NCBI GenBank assembly: GCA_026770585.1
Contig: MU647036.1
Location: forward strand, 2,042 to 16,502
DNA from: Baffinella frigidus
Lineage: Eukaryota > Cryptophyceae > Cryptomonadales > Baffinellaceae
DNA length: 14,461 nucleotides
Reading direction: 5' to 3'
Part shown: positions 1-6,430 of the stretch, piece after piece
Layout: every line of letters starts with the position of its first letter
Numbering within the stretch: the first letter of the stretch is position 1
The notes under the pieces: generated by a model
The model's input: the letters and a program-made list of their open reading frames with translations, nothing else
The model's database searches: none
Told to the model about the DNA's origin: nothing
Made by a program: the position numbers and the translations under genes

Positions 1-155
1 AACCCTAAACCCTAAACCCTAAACCCTAAACCCTAAACCCTAAACCCTAAACCCTAAACCCTAATCCCTAATCCCTAAACCCGAAACCCGAAACCCTAAA
101 CCCGAAACCCGAAACCCGAAACACGAAACCCGAAACCCGAAACCCTAAACCCGAA
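1..155. repeat. Terminal telomere array (CCCTAAA)n
   Basis: About nine perfect CCCTAAA units occupy bases 1-63. They are followed by CCCTAAT and many CCCGAAA variants to about 155, a typical decay from a homogeneous tip into older repeats. The C-rich strand reads 5' to 3' from base 1, the orientation of a left chromosome end. The unit is the plant/algal type. Whether base 1 is the physical end cannot be told from the sequence. Confidence 0.93.
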
Positions 156-284
156 AAACTGATCCCTAAAACTTACCTAACCCTACCCCCCTGAAGGCTG
201 CGTTTTCGACGGGCCTAGAGAGAGGTCATACACACTTGACACGAAAGCACGTAAGGTTTCGGGTTGAGCAGTAGGGATTAGGTT

Positions 285-835
285 TTATGGTTTAGGGTTG
301 AAGGTTCAGGGTTCAGGTTTTAGATTTTACGATTAAGGGTTTAGGGTTTAGGGTTTAGGGTTTAGGGTTTGGGATTTAGGGTTTAGGGTTGACGTTTTAG
401 GCTTTAGGGTGCAGGCTTTAGGGTTCAGGGTTTAGGGTTCAGGGTTTAAGGTTTAGGGTTTAGGGTTTAGGGTTTAGGGTTTAGGTTTTTGGTTTTAGGG
501 TTTAAGGTTTAGGGATGAGAGATTAGGGATGGGGTATAGGTTTTAGGTTTCAGGGTTGGGGTTTAGGGTTTGGGGCTTGGGGCTTGGGGTTCAGGGTTTA
601 AGGCTTAGGCCTTAGGGTTTAGAGTTTAGGTTTTAGGGTTTAGGGATAAGGGTTTAGGGTTTAGGGTTTAGGGTGTGGGGTTTGGGATTCAGGTTTTAAG
701 GTTTAGGTTTAGGGTTTAGGTTTTAGGTTTTAGGGTTCAGGGTTTTGGTTTCAGGGCTTAGGGTTTAGGGTTTAGGGTTCAGATTTTTAGGGTTTAGGTT
801 TCAGGGTTTAGGGTTTAGGGTTTAGAGTTTGGGGG
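285..835. repeat. Degenerate TTTAGGG block, inverted relative to the tip
   Basis: About 550 bases of TTTAGGG variants (TTCAGGG, TTTGGGG, TTAAGGG, GTAGGG) with the G-rich strand on +, opposite to the terminal array. A unique stretch of about 110 bases (176-284) separates the two. No coding potential. Scattered TTTAGGG units continue to about 950. The block could form G-quadruplexes on the + strand. It is an interstitial telomere-like tract. Confidence 0.9.
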
Positions 836-994
836 ACTCTGACCCCAGCAGCGAGGTGCTCGCACGTGAGGACCCAAGAGGCAGGATTCGTGTTTAGGGT
901 TTAGGGTTCAGGGCCCACAGTTGACAGTTTAGGGTTTGCAGTTTTAAAAGGGTTGAGGGTGTACTGCGGCAGCGAGGTGCGCGCAGGTGAGTCC
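836..994. other. Transition region with a repeated GCAGCGAGGTG motif
   Basis: The motif GCAGCGAGGTGC occurs twice (about 848 and 970), each followed by a GC-rich segment with GTGAG, and separated by short TTTAGGG remnants. The GCGAGGTG core resembles the GAGCGAGGT ends of the TA-flanked element family found at 8600-11089, so these may be remnants. No gene is seen. Confidence 0.45.
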
Positions 995-995
995 T

Positions 996-1060
996 TTAGG
1001 TCCTTTAGGTTTTAATTTCTCCCAACATAGCCCAACGACACGCCGTTCCGTAGAAGGGAT
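996..1060 (-). repeat. Repeat family C, copy 1
   Basis: One of six copies of a 70-85 bp module. Read on the minus strand it runs from CCTTCTACGGAA through GGCGTGTCGTTGGGCTATG and TTGGGAGAAATTAAAACC to two CCTAAAGGA units. The other copies are near 3074, 9270, 9501, 10303 and 10518. The core is bounded by short inverted ends (GTCCTTT / AAAGGAC). Function unknown; probably a small mobile element. Confidence 0.75.
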
Positions 1061-1230
1061 CTGCTGAGTCCCTTGACCATCAATTTGACCATCAACCTTG
1101 CCTTTCATGAACGACGCTAGCAGCACGCCGACCTGCCCTCATCCCGGGAACATGTTGAATTTAAAAGAAAATGGGAGAGAGAGAGAGAGTGCGCGCGAGA
1201 ACGAGAACTAGAGAGATATCTTTACTACTA
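1061..1230. other. No gene seen; short GA microsatellite
   Basis: AT/GC-mixed sequence with a (GA)n run near 1171-1186 and a purine-rich stretch after it. An open frame crossing 944-1126 derives from the family C repeat and is not taken as a gene. Confidence 0.5.
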
Positions 1231-1281
1231 CCAACACGGCCGCCATGTATGCACCCCCGCCGAGGCAGTGTCTGAGCAGGA
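1231..1281 (+). repeat. Repeat family D, copy 1
   Basis: The shared core is TATGCACCCCC, then CCGAGGC, then GTGTCTGAGCAGGA. It is preceded by CCAACACGGCCGCCATG. Related copies lie at about 1522-1580 and 10706-10745. Function unknown. Confidence 0.7.
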
Positions 1282-1521
1282 CATAGAGAGAGAATACGTA
1301 TTCAGGCGCTCTCTGTGCGCTCTCAAGTAGGTCCCTCTCTGAGAGGGAGACTTTTATTAACTTCTTCTTCTTCTTTATTACTCTCGATACAGGTCCTAAA
1401 TGAGGCCCGTGAGCCTTGCGTTGAGTGATACAAAAGTCTATGAGCCTTACGAAACGGGCCCACCTCGGAAACGGGAGCTATGCCATTTATTTAACACCAG
1501 GAGAGAAAGACCTTTATTAAT

Positions 1522-1580
1522 ACCAACACAGCCTGATTTGCAACAAGTATGCACCCCCACCGAGGCTGTGTCTGAGTGGG
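1522..1580 (+). repeat. Repeat family D, copy 2
   Basis: Shares ACCAACAC, then TATGCACCCCCACCGAGGC and TGTCTGAG with copy 1, and is preceded by a GAGAG / CTTTA-rich stretch as copy 1 is. It lies inside open frames of 60-100 codons, but none resembles a known protein. Confidence 0.7.
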
Positions 1581-1665
1581 AGAGACATTTGTTGTTACCC
1601 GTACGGGTCACCGCAAGAGGTCATGTGCACACCACACCTTGTGTACGAACGGAGACAGGGGCCTA

Positions 1666-1776
1666 CCTCTGCCCGAGTAAATCAGGGTGCGGATACCTGT
1701 ACTTTACTTGATATTTTGTCACAGAGTTCTTGCTCTAGACGTGTTGTTGACGAGCCCAGATTTACTCAGGCAGAGG
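1666..1776. repeat. Imperfect inverted repeat, 21-bp arms
   Basis: The arm 1666-1686 (CCTCTGCCCGAGTAAATCAG…) pairs with 1756-1776 in reverse complement, with two mismatches. Weaker complementarity continues outward for about 15 bases. The spacer is 69 bases. A possible degraded small element. No gene is identified between 1581 and 1905. Confidence 0.6.
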
Positions 1777-1913
1777 TTGTGGCTATGTCTGCGCCATTTG
1801 ATCAGGCCTCAACCTGAGAGGAATTCTCGGGGTTTACACAGTGAATTCACTGACTCAAGACGTATAGCCACTAGGGAGCGTCTGAGGACGCTGTCTCAAG
1901 GGCCCCCCTGAGA

Positions 1914-2005
1914 GTGCGCCCCGGGGGGGTGGGGGTGGGGTCGTACAGGGGTTACTCGCGATCCAGGACACAGCCTCTGGGGGAGTCCTACGCTCCTGGG
2001 AATCT
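1914..2005 (+). repeat. Subtelomeric segmental repeat S, copy 1 (left part)
   Basis: GTGCGCCCCGGG, a G-rich run, GGGGTTACTCGCGA, AGGACACAGCC and CCTACGCTCCTGGGAAT match in the same order the segment 10812-11135. That second copy is interrupted by elements A3 and B5, which this copy lacks. The two segments therefore give empty-site and filled-site comparisons. Confidence 0.7.
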
Positions 2006-2173
2006 CATCTGGTCAGGTATTTGATTTAAATGGTTTGGAGTCCCCGGAATGCACGAAATTTACTACACGTTTGTCACGTCCAACCCTTATTATTACTGGT
2101 ATGATCAAACGTGTAGTAAATTTCGTTCATTCGGGGGACTCCGAACCATTTAAATCAAATACCTGACCGGATG
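2006..2173. mobile_element. Large palindromic element E, copy 1
   Basis: Arms of about 67 bp, beginning CATCTGGTCAGGTATTTGAT and ending in its reverse complement near 2173, are about 94 percent complementary and enclose a 34-base loop. The inner arms contain TTTACTACACG / CGTGTAGTAAA. It is inserted in the segmental repeat between GGGAAT and (A)GTCCTGCAGG, since the second copy of that repeat lacks it. No coding capacity. A foldback or MITE-type element of unassigned superfamily. Confidence 0.82.
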
Positions 2174-2186
2174 AAATAGTCCTGCA

Positions 2187-2231
2187 GGGGTTACTGGAAA
2201 TCAAGGACACGGATCGCCCCTAGGGTGGTCC
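2187..2231 (+). repeat. Subtelomeric segmental repeat S, copy 1 (right part)
   Basis: GGGGTTACTGGAAATCAAGG, then ACACGGATCGCCCCTAGGG and TGGTCC match 11142-11192 almost base for base. The match resumes after element A1 with CCCCTAGAACTAGCC. Confidence 0.75.
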
Positions 2232-2336
2232 TATCCCTTAAGTGGCTAGTAGGCTCATACGCCCTACCGTAGGGCCCTAGGACCTGCCTAGGACCTGTCG
2301 GGGGTCAATTTTGACCCCCTGACCACTTCTGGGATA
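2232..2336. mobile_element. MITE family A, copy 1
   Basis: 105 bp including flanking TA dinucleotides. The terminal inverted repeat is TCCCTTAAGTGGC / GACCACTTCTGGGA. An internal 8-bp hairpin lies at 2300-2319 (GGGGGTCA / TGACCCCC). The uninterrupted sequence at 11187-11215 reads GGTCCTATGCTCCTAGGACT, so the insertion duplicated TA. TA duplication suggests a Tc1/mariner-like non-autonomous element; the superfamily is inference. The other copies are at 2779 and 10845. Confidence 0.85.
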
Positions 2337-2473
2337 CCCCTAGAACTAGCCTTACTGTAGGAATAAGTGGACCCTAAGGCGGTGTGTGTCCTTAATTTCG
2401 AGTAACCCCTGTACGGTGTGACCCTAGGGCGGTGCGCGTGTGCTGACTCGCAACGAACCCGTGTGCGGTACCT
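2337..2473. other. Diverged repeats of the segment S type
   Basis: Holds two copies of a GGCGGTG(T/C)G(T/C)GT motif and CCTTAATTTCGAGTAACCCC, the reverse-complement style partner of GGGGTTACTCG seen at 1948 and 10950. A related CCTTAATTTCGAGCAACC is at 11712. No gene. Confidence 0.55.
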
Positions 2474-2644
2474 CGGATCTCATCCGGTCAGGTATTTAAA
2501 TTAAATGCTCGGGAGTTCCCCAAATGTACGAAAATTACTACACATGATCTTTCGGACACGACTCTTTCATCGCTTGTGTAGTAATTTTCGTTGTATGGGG
2601 AACTCTGCCGAGCATTTGAATTAAATACCTGGCCGGATGAGATC
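2474..2644. mobile_element. Large palindromic element E, copy 2
   Basis: Begins GATCTCATCCGGTCAGGTAT and ends in CCTGGCCGGATGAGATC. The arms of about 68 bp include ACGAAAATTACTACACA and its complement. It shares ends and inner motif with the element at 2006-2173, but the middle of both arms differs (AAATGCTCGG… here against AAATGGTTTGG… there), so the two arms of each copy agree better with each other than with the other copy. Confidence 0.82.
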
Positions 2645-2778
2645 ATAGGGAAACAACGATTTCGAGGGCCATTTGCCCGGCCGATAATGGGGTAGCAGAC
2701 AAGGGAGCTTTTCAAGGTGGCTGCATACCCAGTGTATTCTCTTGCTCGGATTCGAGAACCCGCACCTTACTGTAGGCC

Positions 2779-2883
2779 TATGCCGTAAGTGGCCAGTAGG
2801 CTCTTACGCCCTACCGTAAGGCCCTAGGACCTGCCTAGGACCTCTTGGGGGTCGAATTCGACCCCCTGGCCACTTAAGGGATA
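2779..2883. mobile_element. MITE family A, copy 2
   Basis: 105 bp with flanking TA. Terminal repeats are TGCCGTAAGTGGCCAG / CTGGCCACTTAAGGGA. The internal hairpin 2847-2866 is a perfect GGGGGTCG-AATT-CGACCCCC palindrome. It shares GTAGG(C) and GCCCTAGGACCTGCCTAGG with the copies at 2232 and 10845. Confidence 0.85.
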
Positions 2884-2933
2884 AGGACCCTTGGGTGGTC
2901 CTGGGAAGAGGGGGGGTTCTTAATTCGAGAAAA

Positions 2934-3073
2934 GCGTGTAGATGTTCATCTACGCCTTTGAAGGGCACCGGAAGAGCACCCACCGCCGCCTGTCTTTGAC
3001 ACACGAGTTGTAATCATGACACGAACATGAAGCCACGACACACTCTCACCCGGAGGCGTCAGACACGTTTCGG
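2934..3073 (-). pseudogene. 3' flank and last codons of the truncated CDC14 copy
   Basis: Similar to 11869-12036 downstream of the intact CDC14 gene: GTGTAGATGT, GAAGAGCACC, TTTGACACACGAGTT and GAGGCGTCAGACA correspond in order. On the minus strand the last codons read …VSDASG-stop, matching …LSGASS-stop of the intact gene, so the stop codon region is conserved. The AATAAA signal of the intact gene is altered here (GATTACAACTCG against GATTAATAAAACTCG). Copy C2 of a repeat follows at 3074. Confidence 0.72.
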
Positions 3074-3147
3074 CCCTTTAGGTCCTTTAGGTTTTAATTT
3101 CGCCCAACATAGCCCAACGACACGCCCTTCCGTAAAAAGGACTTCGG
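3074..3147 (-). repeat. Repeat family C, copy 2
   Basis: Reads on the minus strand as GTCCTTTTTACGGAAGGGCG, then the family core and the tail CCTAAAGGACCTAAAGGG. It sits between the 3' remnant and the retained body of the truncated CDC14 copy, so it lies in the region where the catalytic half was lost. Confidence 0.8.
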
Positions 3148-3240
3148 TTCTTCGAGCTCACTGGGCCTGGTTCTGCAGGACGGCCCTGCGTTTGCGAGCA
3201 CCGTGCGAGCCACCTCCTGTGGGGTTTTAGGGTGTGGGGT

Positions 3241-4119
3241 TTAGGGTTTGGACCTTACCCTTCGCCAAATACAAGCACGCCATCGACGTGGGGACGTTCG
3301 GGGGATTGGGTTTGGGGGTGAGACCTTGGCACGATGCGCCGCCTGGACGCGCTGCGCCGCCACGGCTGCAGCGAGGGTGTTGCGCGAGGGCTTCTTGAGC
3401 GGCGCGGCTTCTTCTTGGGCCCGGCGTGCGACCACTTGAAGGCGACGGAGTTGGAGAAGGTCGGTGATGAGGGAGAAGTCGGGGGGCACTTCTCCGTGCG
3501 TGGTTTGCGTCGCGTCGCCAAATTTGACCCATGGGGACGGCTTGACGCGCGCAAACGGCGCCCAGGCCTCCTCGGGCGTGAGCCCCTCGACGAGAATCAT
3601 GCACACAGCGAGCGCGAAGGCGGCGTTGGTCTGCTCGGCCGCGTCACGGTAGCAGTAGTAGATGACGGGGCGGTCGGGGTGCGGGCGAAGAGGGTTCTTG
3701 AGGAACGCGCGCAGATCGCGGCAGATCGTGACGACTGTGCCGACGTCAATGCCCCCACAGACGCTGCCAAAACAAGAAGAGACGTTTCAGGCCCTGTAGT
3801 GCGAAGGTTCCTCGCGGCGACCTGGCAGGAACTGAGGCAAGATCCGGGTCCTGTGGGGTCGGTGGGGCGCTGTGTCTGACCTGGAGTGCTCGGGGCATTT
3901 GTCGGGCGCGCTCGTGAAGAACACCACGCCCTGGTGGCTCGCAATATCGCTGACGGTCTGGGCCTTGTCCTGGTGAAAGCGCATGTAGAGCTTGTTGGGA
4001 AGCAGGGAGATCATCGGCCCGAGCTGGGAAACCGCGCTCGAGCAGTCGGCCGCCGGCCGGCCGGCGGGTCCGTGGGAGGACGTGGAGGAATGGGTCCAGG
4101 ACGTGGGGGAAGGTGCCAT
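3241..4119 (-). pseudogene. Truncated CDC14-like paralogue, one intron
   Basis: The ATG at 4119 lies in ACCATGG context, matching the position and context of the intact gene's start. Exon 1 (4119-3881) encodes SSAVSQLGPMISLLPNKLYM… and exon 2 (3763-3241) encodes GTVVTICRDL…RPVIYYCYRDAAEQTNAAF…GLTPEEAWAPF…FGDAT, aligning to residues 17-152 of the intact protein. Removing the 117-nt intron gives one 253-codon frame. After FGDAT the match breaks: VAFKWSHAGPKKKP, the counterpart of VAFKGPYAGPNKP, appears in another frame, and the WPD-like loop and the HCxxGxxR site are absent. The product, if made, is an A-domain-only, non-catalytic protein with an unrelated tail of about 95 residues. I call it a pseudogene, but it could be expressed. 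An antisense frame at 3334-3879 is its shadow. Confidence 0.78.
3764..3880 (-). other. Spliceosomal intron in the truncated CDC14 copy
   Basis: On the minus strand the donor is CTCCAG|GTCAGA and the acceptor CTTCTTGTTTTGGCAG|CG, with a pyrimidine-rich tract and a branch-like CCTGAAAC about 25 bases before the AG. Length 117 nt, phase 2. The retained sequence has an in-frame stop. Splicing gives DKCPEHSSVCGGIDVG, exactly as long as DQYRPYCKDFGPIDLG of the intact gene, which has no intron here. Confidence 0.82.
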
Positions 4120-4330
4120 GGTCGTGTGAATAGAGGCCTGTGCTGATTGCTGATTCGGAGGAAGACACCATGAGCCCTATTGTGACCGAATAAGGCGGTC
4201 ACAGTCCTTCTATGAATTGTCAGCGGTACAAAGAAAGTCTTTGGGTGACAATTGGGGGTAGTAAAGTGGCCACAGGTTTTAGAGCTATTCCGGTAGGACT
4301 TGTCGCGTTTTCGAATTCGAGATTTCAAGA
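4120..4330 (-). promoter_or_regulatory. Upstream region of the truncated CDC14 copy
   Basis: Resembles the upstream region of the intact gene. GGTCACAGTCCTTCTATGAA with TTGTCAGC (about 4197-4225) matches GGTCACGGTCCTGCTAAGAA with TCGTCAGC near 13347, and GTAGTAAAGTGGCCACAGGTTTT (about 4258) matches GTAGTAAAGTGGATCAAGTTTTT near 13399. It also holds TGACCG-N7-CGGTCA (4183-4201), found again at 7838-7856. Probably promoter or 5' UTR sequence. Confidence 0.6.
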
Positions 4331-4414
4331 TTTTCAGACTTCAAAAAGGTTTTAAAGGTTGTAAAACGTTTTAAAACACACCTTTTCAAATCTCATGGTA
4401 GATCTAGGAAGTTT

Positions 4415-4451
4415 CGAGACCTCAAGACTTAAATGAAGTCTTGAAGTCTCG
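4415..4451. repeat. Hairpin, 16-bp arms
   Basis: CGAGACCTCAAGACTT (4415-4430) pairs with AAGTCTTGAAGTCTCG (4436-4451) with one mismatch and a 5-base loop. It sits in AT-rich sequence (4331-4490) that also has weaker outer complementarity (TTCGAATTCGAGATTTC and GCGAAATCGAAAAC). No gene is seen in this stretch. Confidence 0.65.
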
Positions 4452-4490
4452 AAGTCGCGAAATCGAAAACGAGAATTAAACGAGACAAGT

Positions 4491-5435
4491 CCGCTACCGA
4501 GTAGGGTTGTGTCCCGGACCCAAATAAACCCTTTCCCGGACCCTGTTTCCCGGGAAATAACTTCCCGTTTCCCGGACCTCCGCTCCCGGGAAATGAATTC
4601 CCGGAAAAGGCGATATCAAGTGACAGGGAAGTTGACATTTCCAGGAAAAGTCATTTTTTCCTCAGGAAAAGTCATTTTTTCCTCGGAAAAAGTTGAATTT
4701 TCTTGAAAAAATCCTGATTTTTTTTGAGTTCCCCTCGAAAAATTTGACTCTCCCCAGGCCCTTTGCCTTGGGGACCATGCTGCTTTAGTACTGGGGGGCA
4801 CTGGGAGGCATTTTGAGGCAGTTTCCCGTCGGATTTTTCTCATTTCCCGGGATTGGAATTTCCCCCAGATTTCCCGGGATTTCCCATTTCCCGGAGGTTT
4901 TCAGAACCGGAAAATAAGCATTTCCCGTTTCCCGGCCAAAACCACGGGACACAACCCTACTACCGAGCGAAGTGGGGGTTCGTTTAAAAGAGTAGACCAG
5001 AATCTGGTCTACTCCCACACACTCATCCTGGACGCGACTGGTACAAACCAGGGGTGCTGGGGAAGCGTTGGGGAAGCATCCTGCATTGTAGCCTTTTACA
5101 AGGTCACGCGGAAGAGTTCATGACTTGCAAAAAAAACGGACGCGCTGAGGTGAAATAATGGGGGTGCGTCCATCTAAACAACGATTATATTGCACCTAAG
5201 ACCGTCTATGTGCTAATTACGCCTTTCGAACGCATTTTTCTGGATGTGACTTTTTTTTCATGGCCATGTAAAGTTTACATGCACATTGTAAACGTATCAC
5301 GATTGTTTTTGAAAAACAGTCACGACCGTATACAATTGCCCGTACAATAAGGTTCTTGGCTGGACGTGGAAAGCTTTAAAACCCCTTTAAAACCCACTTG
5401 TAGCCTCCCCGAACCCCCACTTCACTCGGTAGCGG
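4491..5435. mobile_element. Inverted-repeat element F, interrupted by a hAT-like insert
   Basis: The right end 5410-5435 is the reverse complement of CCGCTACCGAGTGAAGTGGG plus GGTTCG. The left end carries the same 26 bases with one mismatch, but split: CCGCTACCGAG at 4491-4501, then CGAAGTGGGGGTTCG at 4968-4982, because another element lies between. The F interior (4983-5409) is AT-rich and holds the palindrome CATGTAAAGTTTACATG and no recognisable coding. No clear target duplication. Non-autonomous DNA transposon of unknown superfamily. Confidence 0.8.
4502..4959. mobile_element. Non-autonomous hAT-like element with 8-bp target duplication
   Basis: 458 bp. The terminal inverted repeats are TAGGGTTGTGTCCCG and CGGGACACAACCCTA. 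The flanks are an exact 8-bp direct repeat, CTACCGAG (4494-4501 and 4960-4967). An 8-bp duplication and ends of the TAGGG type are typical of the hAT superfamily. The interior is packed with TTTCCCGG / CCGGGAAA motifs in both orientations, like subterminal transposase-binding repeats, and with AAAAAGTCATTTTTTCC repeats. No transposase. It is inserted 11 bases inside the left end of element F. Confidence 0.88.
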
Positions 5436-5458
5436 CCTACCGGAATGGCTCTAAGAAT

Positions 5459-5952
5459 GGGCTTTTGTCAGAAGAGGGAGGATTCCCCTGTGGTAAAGAC
5501 GGGAGAGGGCGGCAGGGAGAATCGACTGCGTGACTGGTGTGTCTGACACAACAACTATAAATCCTTTTGTACTGACGTCTCGTCCTATCACGTCCGATGT
5601 CATTTCCCCATCAGATACCTCGACGGGCCTGACCTTGTGTCTCGTGTCACGACAGCAAATAGCAGAGCTCCGTGGTGAGCCCCGCCAATTGCCTTGGCTC
5701 CGCCAATTACCCCAGTACCTACACCACTGTGGCCCATCCAAAATGGAAAAAACATGGCGCTTCCGGGCCGGAGGCCCGGCCGCGGGCCCTTGCCAGGCCG
5801 GAGGCCCGGAGCAGGGAGGAGCTTTAATTGTAGGGTCGCGTCAATTGTCGCGTCCAATTACAATCACATGTAGAGTCACGCGGAAGCCGCTTTCCCTCCT
5901 TCCCTGTTCTGTCCGTCAGCATGTAGTAAAATCCCTCTTCTGACAAAAGCCC
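5459..5952. mobile_element. MULE-like non-autonomous element with 10-bp target duplication
   Basis: 494 bp. Perfect 21-bp terminal inverted repeats begin GGGCTTTTGTCAGAAGAGG and end with the complement at 5932-5952. The flanking direct repeat CTCTAAGAAT (5449-5458 and 5953-5962) is 10 bp, followed by G on both sides. A 9-11 bp duplication and G-rich ends fit Mutator-like elements; the assignment is inference. The interior contains two GCCGGAGGCCCGG units, two CGCCAATT(A/G)CC units, and TGTGGTAAA and TGTAGTAAA near the two ends. Open frames across it resemble nothing known. Confidence 0.85.
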
Positions 5953-5963
5953 CTCTAAGAATG

Positions 5964-6430
5964 TCGTGGGAGGGCAAGTTTGATCTCAAATGAATCCCCT
6001 ACCTCCTTGAAATTGAACCTTCTGTGTTATAAAATGGGCCTCATTTCGTCGGTTTGGTGCCTTATCCCACCATGTCCTCGGGTCAGATAGAAAAGACTTT
6101 TCGAGTGGGGTCCACAGCGGGCTACGAGGGGCTTTTCGGCCCATTTCGGGCGAAGTTTCCGTTACCTTATCCGTAGGAACCCCCCATGCCCCTACGGATT
6201 CCCTACCGTAGGGATGTAGGTCTTATCGCTTAAGGGTTATTCAGAGGTCCCTTCGAAGCCCGCACATGAAATTTACTACAGCGAAATTTACGCTGTGGTA
6301 AATTTGGTACGAGTTGACTAAAAGAGTTTGAAAGTTTGGAAGTTTTTCGACCCCAGAAAAGTGTCAACTCGTCAGAGACCAGCTCTATCCTTATGGGTCG
6401 GAACTCTGGATTTATTAGCGTCTCCACAGG
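5964..6430. other. Repeat-rich intergenic region, no gene seen
   Basis: Contains GGGCTTTTCGGCCC…TTTCCGTTACCTTATCC (about 6128-6172), shared with 7388-7428. It then has CCGTAGGAACCCCCCATGCC with CCTACGG (6171-6200), shared with 9975-10003. Also present are the hairpin TTTACTACAGCG / CGCTGTGGTAAA (6272-6302) and the pair ACGAGTTGAC / GTCAACTCGT (about 6309 and 6363). Confidence 0.55.
6112..6216 (+). repeat. Repeat family P (CCGTAGGAACCCCC), copy 1
   Basis: Starts near CACAGCGGGCTACG and ends with CCCTACCGTAGGGATGTAGG. The same order of blocks (ACAGCGGGCTACG, TATCCGTAGGAACCCCC, CCCTACGG, CCTACCGTAGG) is found at about 9907-10020. CCGTAGG / CCTACGG can pair as a small hairpin. A partial relative lacking the end lies at 7375-7430. 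Confidence 0.65.

Noticed and set aside
3217-3258. Second intron candidate, GTAAGG…CCCCACAG on the minus strand downstream of the truncated copy
   Set aside because: Only 42 nt and composed almost wholly of CCCTAAA-like sequence; no reading frame benefits from its removal.
3334-3879. 181-codon plus-strand open frame
   Set aside because: Antisense shadow of the truncated CDC14 copy; the equivalent region of the intact gene gives a similar shadow at 12773-13255.
4509-4843. Small open frames with repeated FSSGKVIF-like peptides
   Set aside because: Produced by AAAAAGTCATTTTTTCC and TTTCCCGG repeats inside the hAT-like element.
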